A stretch of 64,000 nucleotides of DNA, from contig JANVCC010000071.1 of the NCBI GenBank assembly GCA_025345505.1, positions 2,927,519 to 2,991,518 of the forward strand. The letters are read 5' to 3'. This DNA is from Todiramphus chloris collaris (taxonomy: Eukaryota; Chordata; Aves; Coraciiformes; Alcedinidae). Below the pieces are notes generated by a model that had not been told where the DNA came from, did not search any database, and saw nothing but the letters and a program-made list of their open reading frames with translations. Below are positions 33,701 to 50,500 of this stretch, piece by piece. The stretch's first letter is position 1. Every line of letters starts with the position of its first letter. The position numbers and the translations under genes were made by a program.

Positions 33701-34428
33701 GATGTCCTTCTGCCCGAAGTAAGTAAACACAAAAGGGGGAAAAGTAAACCTGTAAGTACATAGTGGTGTTTACTGGTGTTACTGGTACGTGGTTTGAGTT
33801 CAGTGACTTGTGGCATGTTCCCTGGGAGCTGGGGGGTGCTTGAGCAGCCTGGGTCACGGGGCTCTGAGCTTGAGGAGCCTCAGGCTGCGCTTGGTTCTGT
33901 GCATGTCTTGGGAGGGGAACATGAAAACTGGGGTGGGAGGCTCTGAAGCCACGTTCACGGGCTGGTGATCAGAGAATAAACGTGTTCATGGGATGCCTTG
34001 GAGAAATAAATTGGGCCCCGCTGTGGGTGCTGAACTAAATACTTTGCTAGGCCATCATCTATGCGATCTCGGCCGTGGATGACATCGATTACAAGAAGGC
34101 AGAAGAGAAGTACATAAAAGGACCATCTGTGAGCAAAAGGTATCTTGTTCTTTTAAGTATTTCCCGGATTTTTCTTACTGGTTTGTGGAAAAGTAAGGAT
34201 AAGGGCAGGAGAGTTCAGACAAGATTTCTCCTTGTCCGAGTAACAAAGACTTCCCCATGGGAAGCGTTTGTGCTGATTCTCTCTGACCTGCTGCAAACCA
34301 TTTCATCCACAGAGATGATTTTTACTCCAGAACCTCCCTGTGTCTTTTTCAGGGAGCGAGAACTCTTCGAGGAAGAAATTCTTGAAAGAAAGCAGCAGAG
34401 CAAAGTCCGACCCGCAGATGGCATCTGA
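27787..34428 (+). CDS. PWWP3A: PWWP domain-containing protein 3A (MUM1/EXPAND1), 13 coding exons, 752 aa
   Basis: A chromatin-associated, DNA-damage-response protein. Coding exons: 27787-27843, 28180-28271, 28631-28701, 28960-29946, 30471-30590, 30999-31069, 31492-31568, 32074-32134, 32563-32638, 32752-32802, 33288-33718, 34051-34139, 34353-34428; they sum to 2259 nt with every joint in frame. The N-terminus (YVLCMWKKRLWPAK) is the conserved family start. Exon 4 encodes a long, basic, low-complexity region with nuclear-localisation-like clusters. An acidic DEEEEDEELPRIL stretch precedes the PWWP domain (about 445-540: GILVWCKLRRYPYWPAVV, then GFSVPLKNLKHFD). The conserved C-terminal region includes LPDRSRAARDRANKK, WLKEFLNSSQY and AISAVDDIDYKKAEEKYIKG. 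The exon 2 donor is a weak GTTGAG; the nearby GTATCC would put a stop in exon 3. The start has a purine at -3. Confidence 0.95.
27930..28012 (+). mobile_element. CR1 3' end fragment
   Basis: A short truncated CR1 tail in PWWP3A intron 1: GGTTGGAACAAGGTGATC, AAGGTCCTTTCCAACCCAAA and a terminal ATTCTGTGATTC octamer-type end. About 80 bp. Confidence 0.85.
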
Positions 34429-34850
34429 GCAGTGGCACAAACACCCCCCCAGCCCCGTGCTGCCGGCACGGAGTGTAGAGTGAAGCAGCTCTTTGTATAA
34501 AACGTGCAATTCTTACTTTTCCCAGCTCCATCTGTTTATCTTCTCAATCCCTGTGTCTCTCTTTTAAGCTGTGGTGGCTCTAACGCTGCGCTGCCCTCGG
34601 ACACGACCCCCACCTTGGGTCCCCACTCTCTATCCCGTGTCTTGCAGAGCTGCTGGATCCAACACTAAGTTTTGTGAGAGTTTATTTTGGCCAAATACCC
34701 GACAAGGTGAGGGGCTGTTGTCCTCAAAACCAGGTCCTGACATAGCTGCTGTTGCCTGATGACTTCACCGCTACCGGACGTGTGCAGGGTGCCCAGCTGG
34801 AGATGTTGCCACTGGGTTCACTGGTTTTGCCTTACGTGTAAAGTGTGGGA

Positions 34851-34856
34851 AATAAA
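34851..34856 (+). terminator. Poly(A) signal AATAAA, PWWP3A
   Basis: Canonical hexamer about 420 bp after the TGA stop, giving a compact 3' UTR. No competing canonical signal was seen before it. Confidence 0.75.
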
Positions 34857-34874
34857 AATCTATGATGCGACCTC

Positions 34875-35460
34875 CGTTAGCAAAGGTTTGGTTTTGTAAA
34901 ATGCTGTGGAAAAGGTGTCCAGGGTTTGCTTACAAAAATAAAAACCCAACCCCACAGCCTTCCCCCTTCCATTCCAGTGATTAGAATTTTTCTGTATTAC
35001 AAGGAAAATTACTTCCTTGTCCAATAGCAACAGAGATGATTTGAAATTCAGGAAGACATTTAAATGTAGAGTGGGCTCCAGATGTGTCTGCTGGCTGTAG
35101 TAATTACCTGGGAATATTTTAATTGCAATTTTAACTGCTTTATTAGGGGTTTCTATGTGCAGTTGGAATCCTTGTTCTTGGTAGCAAAGGGACATTTACA
35201 AGTACCTGAATTATAGGACTACAACAGGTCCTTAACTGGCTTATTCTTTATTTTTTAATTAAAATGTGTGAGGAGGGATAAGAGATCTAACAGTATAAAG
35301 AGAGGAGTATGATATGTAACAGAGCTCTGAGGACCCACCCTCCCTGATACTGCTCCTGGGGGCTGTTTGGAGGATATGAAGCCACTTGGGGGCCGGGGAA
35401 TATGACGCTTTCTGGCAGCCCCGGGGCTGTTGATTTTGGGGGTAACAAGGCACAAAAAGA
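34875..35460. other. Intergenic stretch between PWWP3A and the tRNA pair
   Basis: AT-richer sequence with no ORF of interest, no recognised repeat and no exon signals. Confidence 0.5.
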
Positions 35461-35466
35461 AACCAC

Positions 35467-35539
35467 TGCCGAAACCCGGGATCGAACCAGGGACCTTTAG
35501 ATCTTCAGTCTAACGCTCTCCCAACTGAGCTATTTCGGC
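35467..35539 (-). tRNA. tRNA-Phe (GAA)
   Basis: A 73-nt intronless tRNA read on the minus strand. The acceptor stem begins GCCGAAA and pairs with TTTCGGC, followed by the discriminator A. The A box is TAGCTCAGTTGG, the anticodon loop CTGAAGA carries GAA, and the B box is GGTTCGATCCC. A minus-strand T5 Pol III terminator corresponds to the A run at 35454-35458. It is divergent from the tRNA-Asn 231 bp away. Confidence 0.97.
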
Positions 35540-35770
35540 TGTGCGACACCGCTGCGCCCCCCCCCCCCCTCCCGAGACCCATCCCCCATCCCCTCCCCGC
35601 CCTGCTGGGGCCGGGCCTGGCGTGGGGGTCGCGCAGGGGGCTTAGGGTGGCGGGAGGACCCGGCCGAGGCCGGGGGCCGGGTCTGGGGACACGCGGTTCC
35701 CGGTGCCCGCGGTTCCCGGCGCGGTCCCGCTGCCCAGAGCGGCGGACGCGGCGGCGGCGGCGGCAACGCG

Positions 35771-35776
35771 GTCTCT

Positions 35777-35827
<51 letters not shown>

Positions 35828-35844
35828 GAGCCCACCCAGGGACG
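35771..35844 (+). tRNA. tRNA-Asn (GTT)
   Basis: A 74-nt intronless tRNA. The acceptor stem GTCTCTG pairs with CAGGGAC, followed by discriminator G. The A box is TGGCGCAATCGG, the anticodon loop CTGTTAA carries GTT, and the B box is GGTTCGAGCCC. A T9 Pol III terminator lies at 35855-35863. It sits at the upstream edge of the NDUFS7 CpG island. Confidence 0.97.
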
Positions 35845-35853
35845 GCGGGTGAT

Positions 35854-35863
35854 GTTTTTTTTT
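35854..35863 (+). terminator. Pol III T-run terminator of tRNA-Asn
   Basis: Nine consecutive T beginning 11 bases after the tRNA 3' end. Confidence 0.85.
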
Positions 35864-36090
35864 CTTTTCGTGTCTCCCCCCGCAGCACTGGGATCCTCCC
35901 CGCCCGCCCGCATCGCTCTCCTCACCTCGTTTTGCCGCGGGACTGGCCCGGGTTCCTCCCGCTGTCCGCGGAACCCCCCGCGCTCTGCCCCCGTTCCCCG
36001 CCGGCGCGCTGAGGCGGAGGCACCGGGCCCGCGCCGGGCCGCTTAGCGGGTGCACCGCGCCCAGAGGTTGCCTCAAGGGCTGCGGGGGCC

Positions 36091-39659
<3,569 letters not shown>

Positions 39660-39734
39660 CCTCTAATTTATGACCTTCCGCATGTCCCGCTTGCACTCGT
39701 ACGCACAACACATCAGAATTCTCACAAGCCTTCC

Positions 39735-39740
39735 AATAAA
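39735..39740 (+). terminator. Poly(A) signal AATAAA, NDUFS7
   Basis: Canonical hexamer 76 bases after the TAG stop. A second AATAAA at 40057-40062 could give a longer 3' UTR reaching toward the GAMT 3' end. Confidence 0.75.
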
Positions 39741-39744
39741 CCTC

Positions 39745-40640
39745 TACCTGGTTAAGACTTTCCCCTGTCTTTCATCTGTTGCTCTTACCTAAAGTGTTTT
39801 AACTCCTTTAAAAAAACAATTTGAAAAGCAGGAGTTGAAGTTGAGAACGTTGAGTGTGTGGTTTTCTGGTCTGAGCAGCCTGTGGGGGAAGGATGTTGGA
39901 CGTTACCTCTCATGAGCTAAATGGCTTGTCGGAAACCTGGGACCTGCTCTTTGGCTTTGGCAGGAAGTTTTGGGACCAACACACCCCCAGGGAAGCCCCG
40001 AGGCCTCGTCTCTTACTCACCACCTGCTTTTTGTTGAGAATTCCTACAGAGGATCTAATAAACACTTTCTAGCTGTGACCACAGCAGCCAGAAATTAATT
40101 ACAGCTCTGTAAGTAAAAGATTAATGCTTAAAATCAGAAAAGCAAAGACCGCAGCCCTCGCCTGGTCTGGGTTCTCCGGGCAGCCCGGGACGAAGAGCAG
40201 GCCCCGAAGAGTTACCCTGTGCTTTGGAGAGACAAACGAACTTGGGGCTTTCACTCCTTTTTAATGGGTTTTGGGTACTGGGAGGAAGCTGCATGTTCTG
40301 TGTTACAGGACTGGGAAGAGGTTGTTGGGCTCTGAACAGGCTGCAGACAGGAGATAAGGGTGAGTCTTGAGTGGCCTCTGGGACAGACCAGGGTGGGACC
40401 TTCCTGAAGACCCCTCCAGGGCAGGGGGAGAGTGAGTCCCTTTGTCTGTGAGATCCCCTGGAGACCCAGGGCTTCCATCTCAAGCCTCCAGCCATCTCCT
40501 GCCTCCAGATAAACCAGTCTGATCAATCTTCTCTCATCAGCACCCAAGGAGATAAGAGCTTTTCTTTTTCTCAGTCAGCTTCTCCTCCTGCTCAATGTTT
40601 GCTTCCTGTGGCTTCAGGGCAGCCCCAAGGGCCAGGATGG
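39745..40640. other. Convergent NDUFS7/GAMT intergenic and 3' UTR region
   Basis: No gene beyond the two 3' ends. On the minus strand an ATTAAA variant poly(A) signal at 40260-40265 (TTTAAT on plus) could end GAMT about 400 bases after its stop. I saw no minus-strand AATAAA here, so the GAMT end is uncertain. Confidence 0.45.
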
Positions 40641-40657
40641 TGCTGGGCTGCAGCTCC

Positions 40658-43441
<2,784 letters not shown>

Positions 43442-44369
43442 GGCCGTGTCCCGGGGGGAAAGTCCAGCGGCGGTGCTGGGGGAGGGAAAGAGCCGCTCGG
43501 GCCTTGGCCGGCTTTAAATAGCCAGGGCTGGAGAAGTGCTGAGCGAGCACAACGGGCTGGGGCCCTACTGGGTGAAAGGGATCCCGGGGGGCGGGGGAGG
43601 GGGGGTGGGCACCGGGGCTGCCGGGCCTCAGCGGTACCGCGAGCGGCCACGTGTGCGGGCACGGACCGGGGGCAGCAACCGGTACCCCACGGCCGAGCGA
43701 GGCTGGGGGGCGCGCCGGGGACGGGCCCCACTCCAGGGGGCACCTGGAGGGGTGCCGGGGACAAGCCCCGCTCCCTGGGGCACCGTGCACCGCGTGGCCA
43801 GAGCGGGAAGGACTGGCACCAGCTGGGCTGGATGATGCCAACTGGTGGGGGGACATGGAGGGAAGGCTTTTCCCCCGGGGACTGTGCCCGGTACTGTGCC
43901 CGTCACTATGACACGAACCGGGTACTGGTACCGAGTACCAGGACGGGACTCCGCCCGGTGCCATCCCCCGCGCCGTGCCGCACACCCCGGGGCCGTGCCC
44001 GACGCCCTGCCCCACCTTCCCCAGTGCCGTGCACGGCCGGGGTACCCCGGCCCACCAGGGCCGAGCCGTACGGGGAGGGAGGGCCGGGGCTAGGGGTGGG
44101 CGGTCCGGCGGCGGCGCTGTCCCGCTGAACCCGCCCGCGGCCGCACGAGGCGCTGGCGGGAGAACTGCCCTTCCCATCATCCCCCGCGCAGCCGCCCGCC
44201 TCCGCCCCGCCCCCTCCGCTCCCCTCCCTGGGCGCGGCCCCGGAGACCCCGTAGCGAGGGCAGGTGCGCGCGCAGCGGCGGTTGGCGGCGCTGAGGGAGC
44301 GCGAGCGCGCGGCGGCGGCGGCGGGGGGGCCGGGCCGGGGGCGGCCCGTTGCGTAGCTCGGAAGAGCGC

Positions 44370-44460
44370 CCGGGGGGGGGGGGGGGGGGGGGGAAGAGGG
44401 CCCGGGGGGGGGGGGGGGGGGGGAAGAGGAGGAGGAGGAGGAGGAGGAGGAGGAGAGAGA
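44370..44460 (+). repeat. G-run and (GGA)n tract in the DAZAP1 5' region
   Basis: Two long G homopolymer runs separated by GAAGAGGGCCC, followed by GAAGAGGAGGAGG-type GGA repeats ending near 44457. Strong G-quadruplex potential on the plus strand. Homopolymer lengths here are likely to be inaccurate. Probably transcribed as DAZAP1 5' UTR, since the ATG is about 120 bases on. Confidence 0.85.
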
Positions 44461-44577
44461 GACACGGTGAAGGAGCGTCCGCCTGCAGCCCGCGACCTGC
44501 CGCCGCCAGCGCCGCCGCCGCCGCCGCCGGAGGGAAGAGCCGGGCGCGGCCCCGGATACCGCCGAGGAGCCGCCGCC

Positions 44578-47500
44578 ATGAACAGCGTGGGAGGCGCCGA
44601 CGAGATCGGGTGAGGGCGGGGGGTCCGGTCTCTTCTTTTCCTGCGCCATGAGGCCAGGGGCCGTCCCGGGGCTCCCGCCGCCGGTCTGTGTGCGTGGGGA
44701 GGGGGCTGAGTGTGTGTGGGGTCTCTCCCCCCCGTCCCCCCGGCCTTCCCCGTTCGCCCCCGGGCCCGCTCGCCACGCTGGGCCCTCGCGGGCCGGGAGA
44801 GGGTGCTGGTGTCGTCGTCGTCGTCGGTGTCCCCCCCCCCCCCCCGTCACGTGACCGCCCCGCGCCGGGCTGCGGCGGCAGGTGCGCGCGGCCAAGGTCA
44901 CCCGCGCGCTTCCCGCGCCCGCCCGGGAGGGAGCCCCGGGCATGGCGGGGTTGGGGTGGGAAGTGTGTCCGTGTGCCTTGCTTTCCCCTTCCCCGGCTTC
45001 ACCCGGGGCTGTGAGCGAGTGTGGAGCCCCCCGGTGACTTTGCTCGGGTGACTCATCAGGCGCTTTCCCCGCCGCGGGGTGGGCAGCGCCCGGCTCCTCA
45101 CCGGGGAACGGCGGGACAAAGGCGGCGGCCGGGCCCTCGTCCTCCTTCCTTCCCCCCCCCCCCCCCTTCCCTCCACGCCTCACACCTCCGGCCTCCTTCC
45201 TCCGCCGCAGAGCCGGCCCCGCCGCTCCGAACTTCCCCCAGCAGCGGCCGCCTCTGCCGGCTGCGTTCCGGGCAGGAAAACGCTGGGTTTATTTAAAAGG
45301 CTTTGCAGGGGTTTGGTGGCTTCCCCCCCCGCCCCCGACAGCTCTGGCCGTTCTGGGGCTGTGTTGAGCGTTACCCTCTGTCGGTGCTGCGCTCGAAACC
45401 TCAGCGACACATAAAACAGTGAGGCTTGGCACGTCGGGACTGGACGTAGCAAACGTTCAATAAATAATAATCAGGTTTTTGGGAGGGGGGGGGAATCGTC
45501 TGCTTAGCTCTCACTGCCAGTTTGGGCACAGAATTGCGTCATGACTGGTCGCCTTTTTTGAAACTCCGGTGGCCATGTGCCCGCCGGCCGCCCTCGCCCC
45601 GTCCCCGGTGCCCGCTTCCTGACCGCGCCTGCTCTTCGCGGGCACAGCCAGCGGGGACGGAGCACAGCGCTGCCAACGGCACGTGTCACGAGGTGGAAGG
45701 TTTTGCTCCGGAGTGATTTTTCTCCTTAATCGTTTTCTGGTCTCTTAGGAAGGCCCTGATGAGCAGAGTGACTCAGTGGAGTCTCGTCAACTTTGATCCC
45801 AAACAAGGCCTGGTGGTCTCGGAGCTGGTTCCCCGTCGTGTGCCGCTTAGATTTTGCTCTTTCTGAGTTGCAATCAGATTTAAAAGTATTGATTTTAATC
45901 AGAGGTGGTAAATTTTTTTTTTTTTTTTTTCCTCCTCCCCTCAAAGTGCTCAGGTGGAAGCATAGAAGGAGCTGCAGCTTTTGTCAGCTGTGTGGAGGAA
46001 GTTTAGTTTTGTAAGCTGGGGAGATGTGAGTCTTCAGAAGAAGCCAGGAGTCCAAGCACTTTTCTAGACAGAGATTTGAAGTTAAGAAAAAAAATACTTA
46101 AAAAGAAACTTCCAAAGGCAGTGGGCTGTGCAGTCGAGTTGATGTGAGTAGGTGGGGCCTTGCGAGTGTTATTCCTTCTAATTAGCACTTGGGAGTCCTT
46201 GGGATGAAAGGGAAGTGCTGATCTTGAGATCCCTCTGTCCTGCAGGATTGGGACGGTGATGGGAGAACTTACAGACATTAATCAAACTGCTGGGTTATTT
46301 TACACAGGCAAAGAGTTTGTGCTTTTGTTGGTTCTGTAGTGCACGGTTTTTCTGTGTGTGCTTGCCCACCAGTTCTGGGATTATCTGCTTTCAGTGGCAG
46401 GCACCTTGATGGCAGAAAGGAATAAATTGGCGAGTAAAATGTTGCGAGGAAATAGTCGAAGCGGAACACGTGGCTTTGTGAAACTTGGTTCAAACTCGCC
46501 ACACGTGCTGTAACTTCTGAGGAGTCGTGATCCCACGTTCCTGGATGAAGCTCTCTGAGGAGTTCTGCTGTTTTGGGTGCCCACCTGTGCCTTTTGGTGT
46601 CGTTACGGTGCGGCCCCCAACCCTTCATGGTGGGGAGACCTGCCCAAAGAACCCAGGATCCGGCTGGTGCTGGGGAATTGCCTCAAGTTCCATCCACGCT
46701 GGGGAGGGACCACAGCAGCCTGGAGATACCGCACGGAGCTGCGTGGTCAGGGGGTGTCGCTGGGGACAGCGGTGCTGGCAGGCTCAACCAGCGACAGAAT
46801 TCTAATAAACCACTAGCCCAAAAACTGAAGGGGAAGTTTTCCAGGAGAGCTCGGGAAGGGGCTGAGCGCAGGGACAGGGCCACGCTCACCTGCCTTCCTA
46901 CGGCTGCGCGGCCGGGCTGCCGTGTGGGATGGGGATGAGCTGGCTCTGGCTCTTGCTCAACACGTTCAACCCTTCGGGGAGTCGGAGCCAGGGGAGTCCT
47001 GGCTTTTGGCATCGTGCAGCAGGCGGATAAACAGAGGCCGTGTATTTACATACAGCTGCTGTCGTTCACCTCAGGCAACCCAGCTTTCCTTTTTTTTTTT
47101 TTCCCTCCATTTAAATGTAGGTAGGGTGACTGCAACTAATTAATAATGGAATTGGAAGGTTTCAGTGACCGTTTACTGCAAGGAGGCCTGCATCCCTGCG
47201 GGCAGCGTGGTGCTGTCAGAACGCAGCTGATCTTTTTAGATTGATCTTCTGTCAATTGATCTTGTATACCAAGCTATCAAATTCAGTTAAAACACAACCT
47301 AAAAAAAACCCCAGACCCAAAATGTAGCTAATGCAGAGTCACGGACTGCATCAAAACTTTAATCTGAGCGTAGCATTAGATAACTTTATTTCCCAACAGC
47401 AAAGGAAAAAAATAATAACCTATTTCCTTATAGAGCTTCCCCTGAAAATAACAGCACGAGAAGGAGCAGAGAGATTTGTGTGGAGCAGAAATGTTGTGAA

Positions 47501-50500
47501 GGAACAGTGGAAGCTGCGGGGACATCTCTGTGGGGTGAGGTCTGGCTGTCACCAGAAGATGACCTGTTGCTGAACACTGGCTCTTTGCAGCGATGTCACC
47601 AGCGAGCTCTGTGCCAGCGGAGGGGGGGGAGGAGGGGGAGTTTTCCAACCCTTGACAAAAACTCGGTCATCCCGAGACGTGCCAGTAGACAGCAACACCA
47701 GGCCTGCTCCGAGAGGGCTGCTGGTGGGTGAAGTGTCCTGCTCCTGCTATTTCCAGGTGTGTTTGGGTAACCCAAGAGCAGATGCTGCCCCTGTCTCCCT
47801 CAGGCCTGCTCTTTCTCTGCGTATAAACCGTTTGGTGATTCTCTGCTGCTCTGATCTGTGCAGCCAGCTGCTGTGGACCAACTGTTAACTTGGTCTTAGT
47901 TTTTTTTTGAAAGACAAGTCTTCAAGTCACCTCTGGTGACATGGAAATAAAATTTGCCCGGATGGAATGAGACTTAGGGGTGCCGTGTGAGACTGAACTT
48001 TCGTGATCAGGTAGCCCTGGTTAGGCCTTGCTGGCCCCAGGGCACAAGGGTGATGTCTTATTGCAGGGAAGTGAATCCAAGAGCAGAGGCACTGCTGGCT
48101 TCTCCTGCGAGCCGCATGGCTGCACAGGACCTTGCCACTGATGCTCCCCGTGCCCCAGCAGCTCTCTGAGCAGGGGTGGCCGAGGTCTGGCCGCTCCTGA
48201 GCGGGGCAGGGGAGAGGAAGTTTAGGGGGTTTTGTTAGGAGAGCCTCAGCTTTCCCTGGGGAAGTGAAGTTGTGTGAATTCCCAGCCTCAGCTCAGCTGT
48301 GCTCGGGCGTATCTAGGGTGAGGAGAAGACAAAGCAGATGATGGTTCCTCTCTTGGAGGACTGATAAGAGAAGTAGAGGCATCCTCTGAAGATAAACTCT
48401 CCTGGTGGGTGTCTGTGTAGAGCTGCGAACAGAAAAGCTTTTGAGTTGGTGCCATCTGACTGAAAAGAGCCAAGTGTCGAGATGGCTTTGAACTAACCTT
48501 TAATTATGGAGTAAATTACTTTGCATGGGAGTTTTGTCACGCCCTGAGGTCGATAAAGAGTTGCAAAGCAGGCAGCCTGACATCTCCTGGCTGCTCCTTT
48601 AGCGTGCTCCGACACGAAGCGGGCAGGTTTGCCTGCTCTCTGCGAAAGAGGAGTCGATTCAGATTTGCGTTCACTTTGAGGCGTGAAGCTTAGTTTGGGT
48701 GTTAGCCACGACTTTCTCATCCGTTTGGAGCTATCTCTAAGCTAGATTGTCAAACGGTTTCATAACTAATTGCTGAATTAGTGCTGCTCTGTTGTTGAGG
48801 GCTTGCCTTGCAGGTTTGCCTTCTATCTTAGACCTGAGTTTGGTAGTTGTACTTTTGCTTTCGGTTTACTGGAAGATAATAGTGAACAAAAGCGATTCTT
48901 GACTGGTCTTTCCAGGTGAGTGAGGAAGCAGCACGGAAAAGGAGTGGATAAAGGGTTTTTTGATTGTTTTAATCACCAGTGGAAGGACTTTACCAGGACA
49001 GCACTTTGAGAACACAGGGACAAGGAAGCCTGAGGGCCGCCTTAAGCTTTTTTTTTCATCTGAGGAGAGATAAACCTCATGGACTTACTGTTGTTCTGCA
49101 GCTAGAGAACAAGTATGGGGGCTTCAGGTGATGCCCAGATCCAACCTTGGCAGCTCGTTCAGCACCATGGTCCTTCCCACAGAGTCTTGTTTCTTTTAGC
49201 TGTGATTCCTCTGGAGCTTTGACCTTCTGGCACCTGGAAGTTGACCGTGTTCTACCAGTGAGGTAGAATGACTTTGTAACTGCGTTCTTGGGTCACTTTG
49301 CACACTTCAGTGATGCTTTGTGTGTATTTTTTTTGAAGTGTTCCTCGCTGGAACTCCTTTCTGTCCCACGAGAGTAGGTAAATACACTTAGTGGGCTGTT
49401 CCAGGTGGTTCTTTTTCCTTCAGGCTACTGTAATGATTTCTCAGAGCATCGCTGCTTCCTCAGATACCTGGAAATACGGACTTTGGAGGAACTTCTGATT
49501 TTTATTCCTTGAGTTTTCTGATATTTTTGTCTTTGCATAAAAGAATGAAGTGTACTCTGGTAATAAGCTAACACTCTGTCTTCATGCTTGTGGCACGTGA
49601 AACAGATGCCTCAGTTTTACGTGAACCTTGTCACAAAGCCCGGTGAATTCTCGTGAGGAACGGGCTTTCCAGCATCTTTTGGAGGTCTCGGTACCACCAG
49701 ACCCCTTCAGAATAGCTGCTTTCTGGTGAAGTATCTGCTCTGTAGTGCCCTAAAACTGCTCTGTGCTTCATTTGCAGAAAACTCTTTGTGGGTGGCTTGG
49801 ACTGGAGCACGACACAAGGTAAGCTCTGCGTTCTACAGCAGTTGGGCCAGGACTTGGGGAGCTGCAGAACGGTGCAGAGATGTGGATTTAACTGGAAGAA
49901 CTGGATGATAATTCCCTCTCTCTTCTGTTAATGAATAACATTTCCTGTAGAGAGGGTTCAGATATATGTTAATCACTTTGGGGTTTATATTTTTTCTACC
50001 AGTGCATGGTAAAGAAGTCTTTTTGTCTACTCAGGATGGTTTTTTTACCATTGCTTTACTACCACGCTACGTTATCTTTGTGTGAGTGGCAATAAACCAC
50101 TGTATACCACTAGAGGACACAACATTTAATCCTTTTTCAGTAGATGAGTTTGAACTTGGTTAGCCCTTTGCTTACCTTTTGTCTCTCAATTGTGAACACA
50201 GCCTGGTAAAGCCAATATGCTTTTTTTTTCTTGTTTGTTTGTGTTTTTTTTAACAGAAACCCTTCGTAGCTACTTCTCCCAGTATGGAGAAGTCGTAGAC
50301 TGTGTAATCATGAAAGACAAAACCACAAACCAGTCTCGAGGATTTGGATTTGTCAAATTTAAAGATCCCAACTGTGTGGGAACAGTACTGGCCAGTAGAC
50401 CTCACACGTTAGATGGCCGAAATGTAAGTTGCTTTTGTGTTTTGGGTTTGGTTTTGTCTGTGGTTTTCTTTTGTTCTTCAGAACTTTTCTGCTCCAGACT

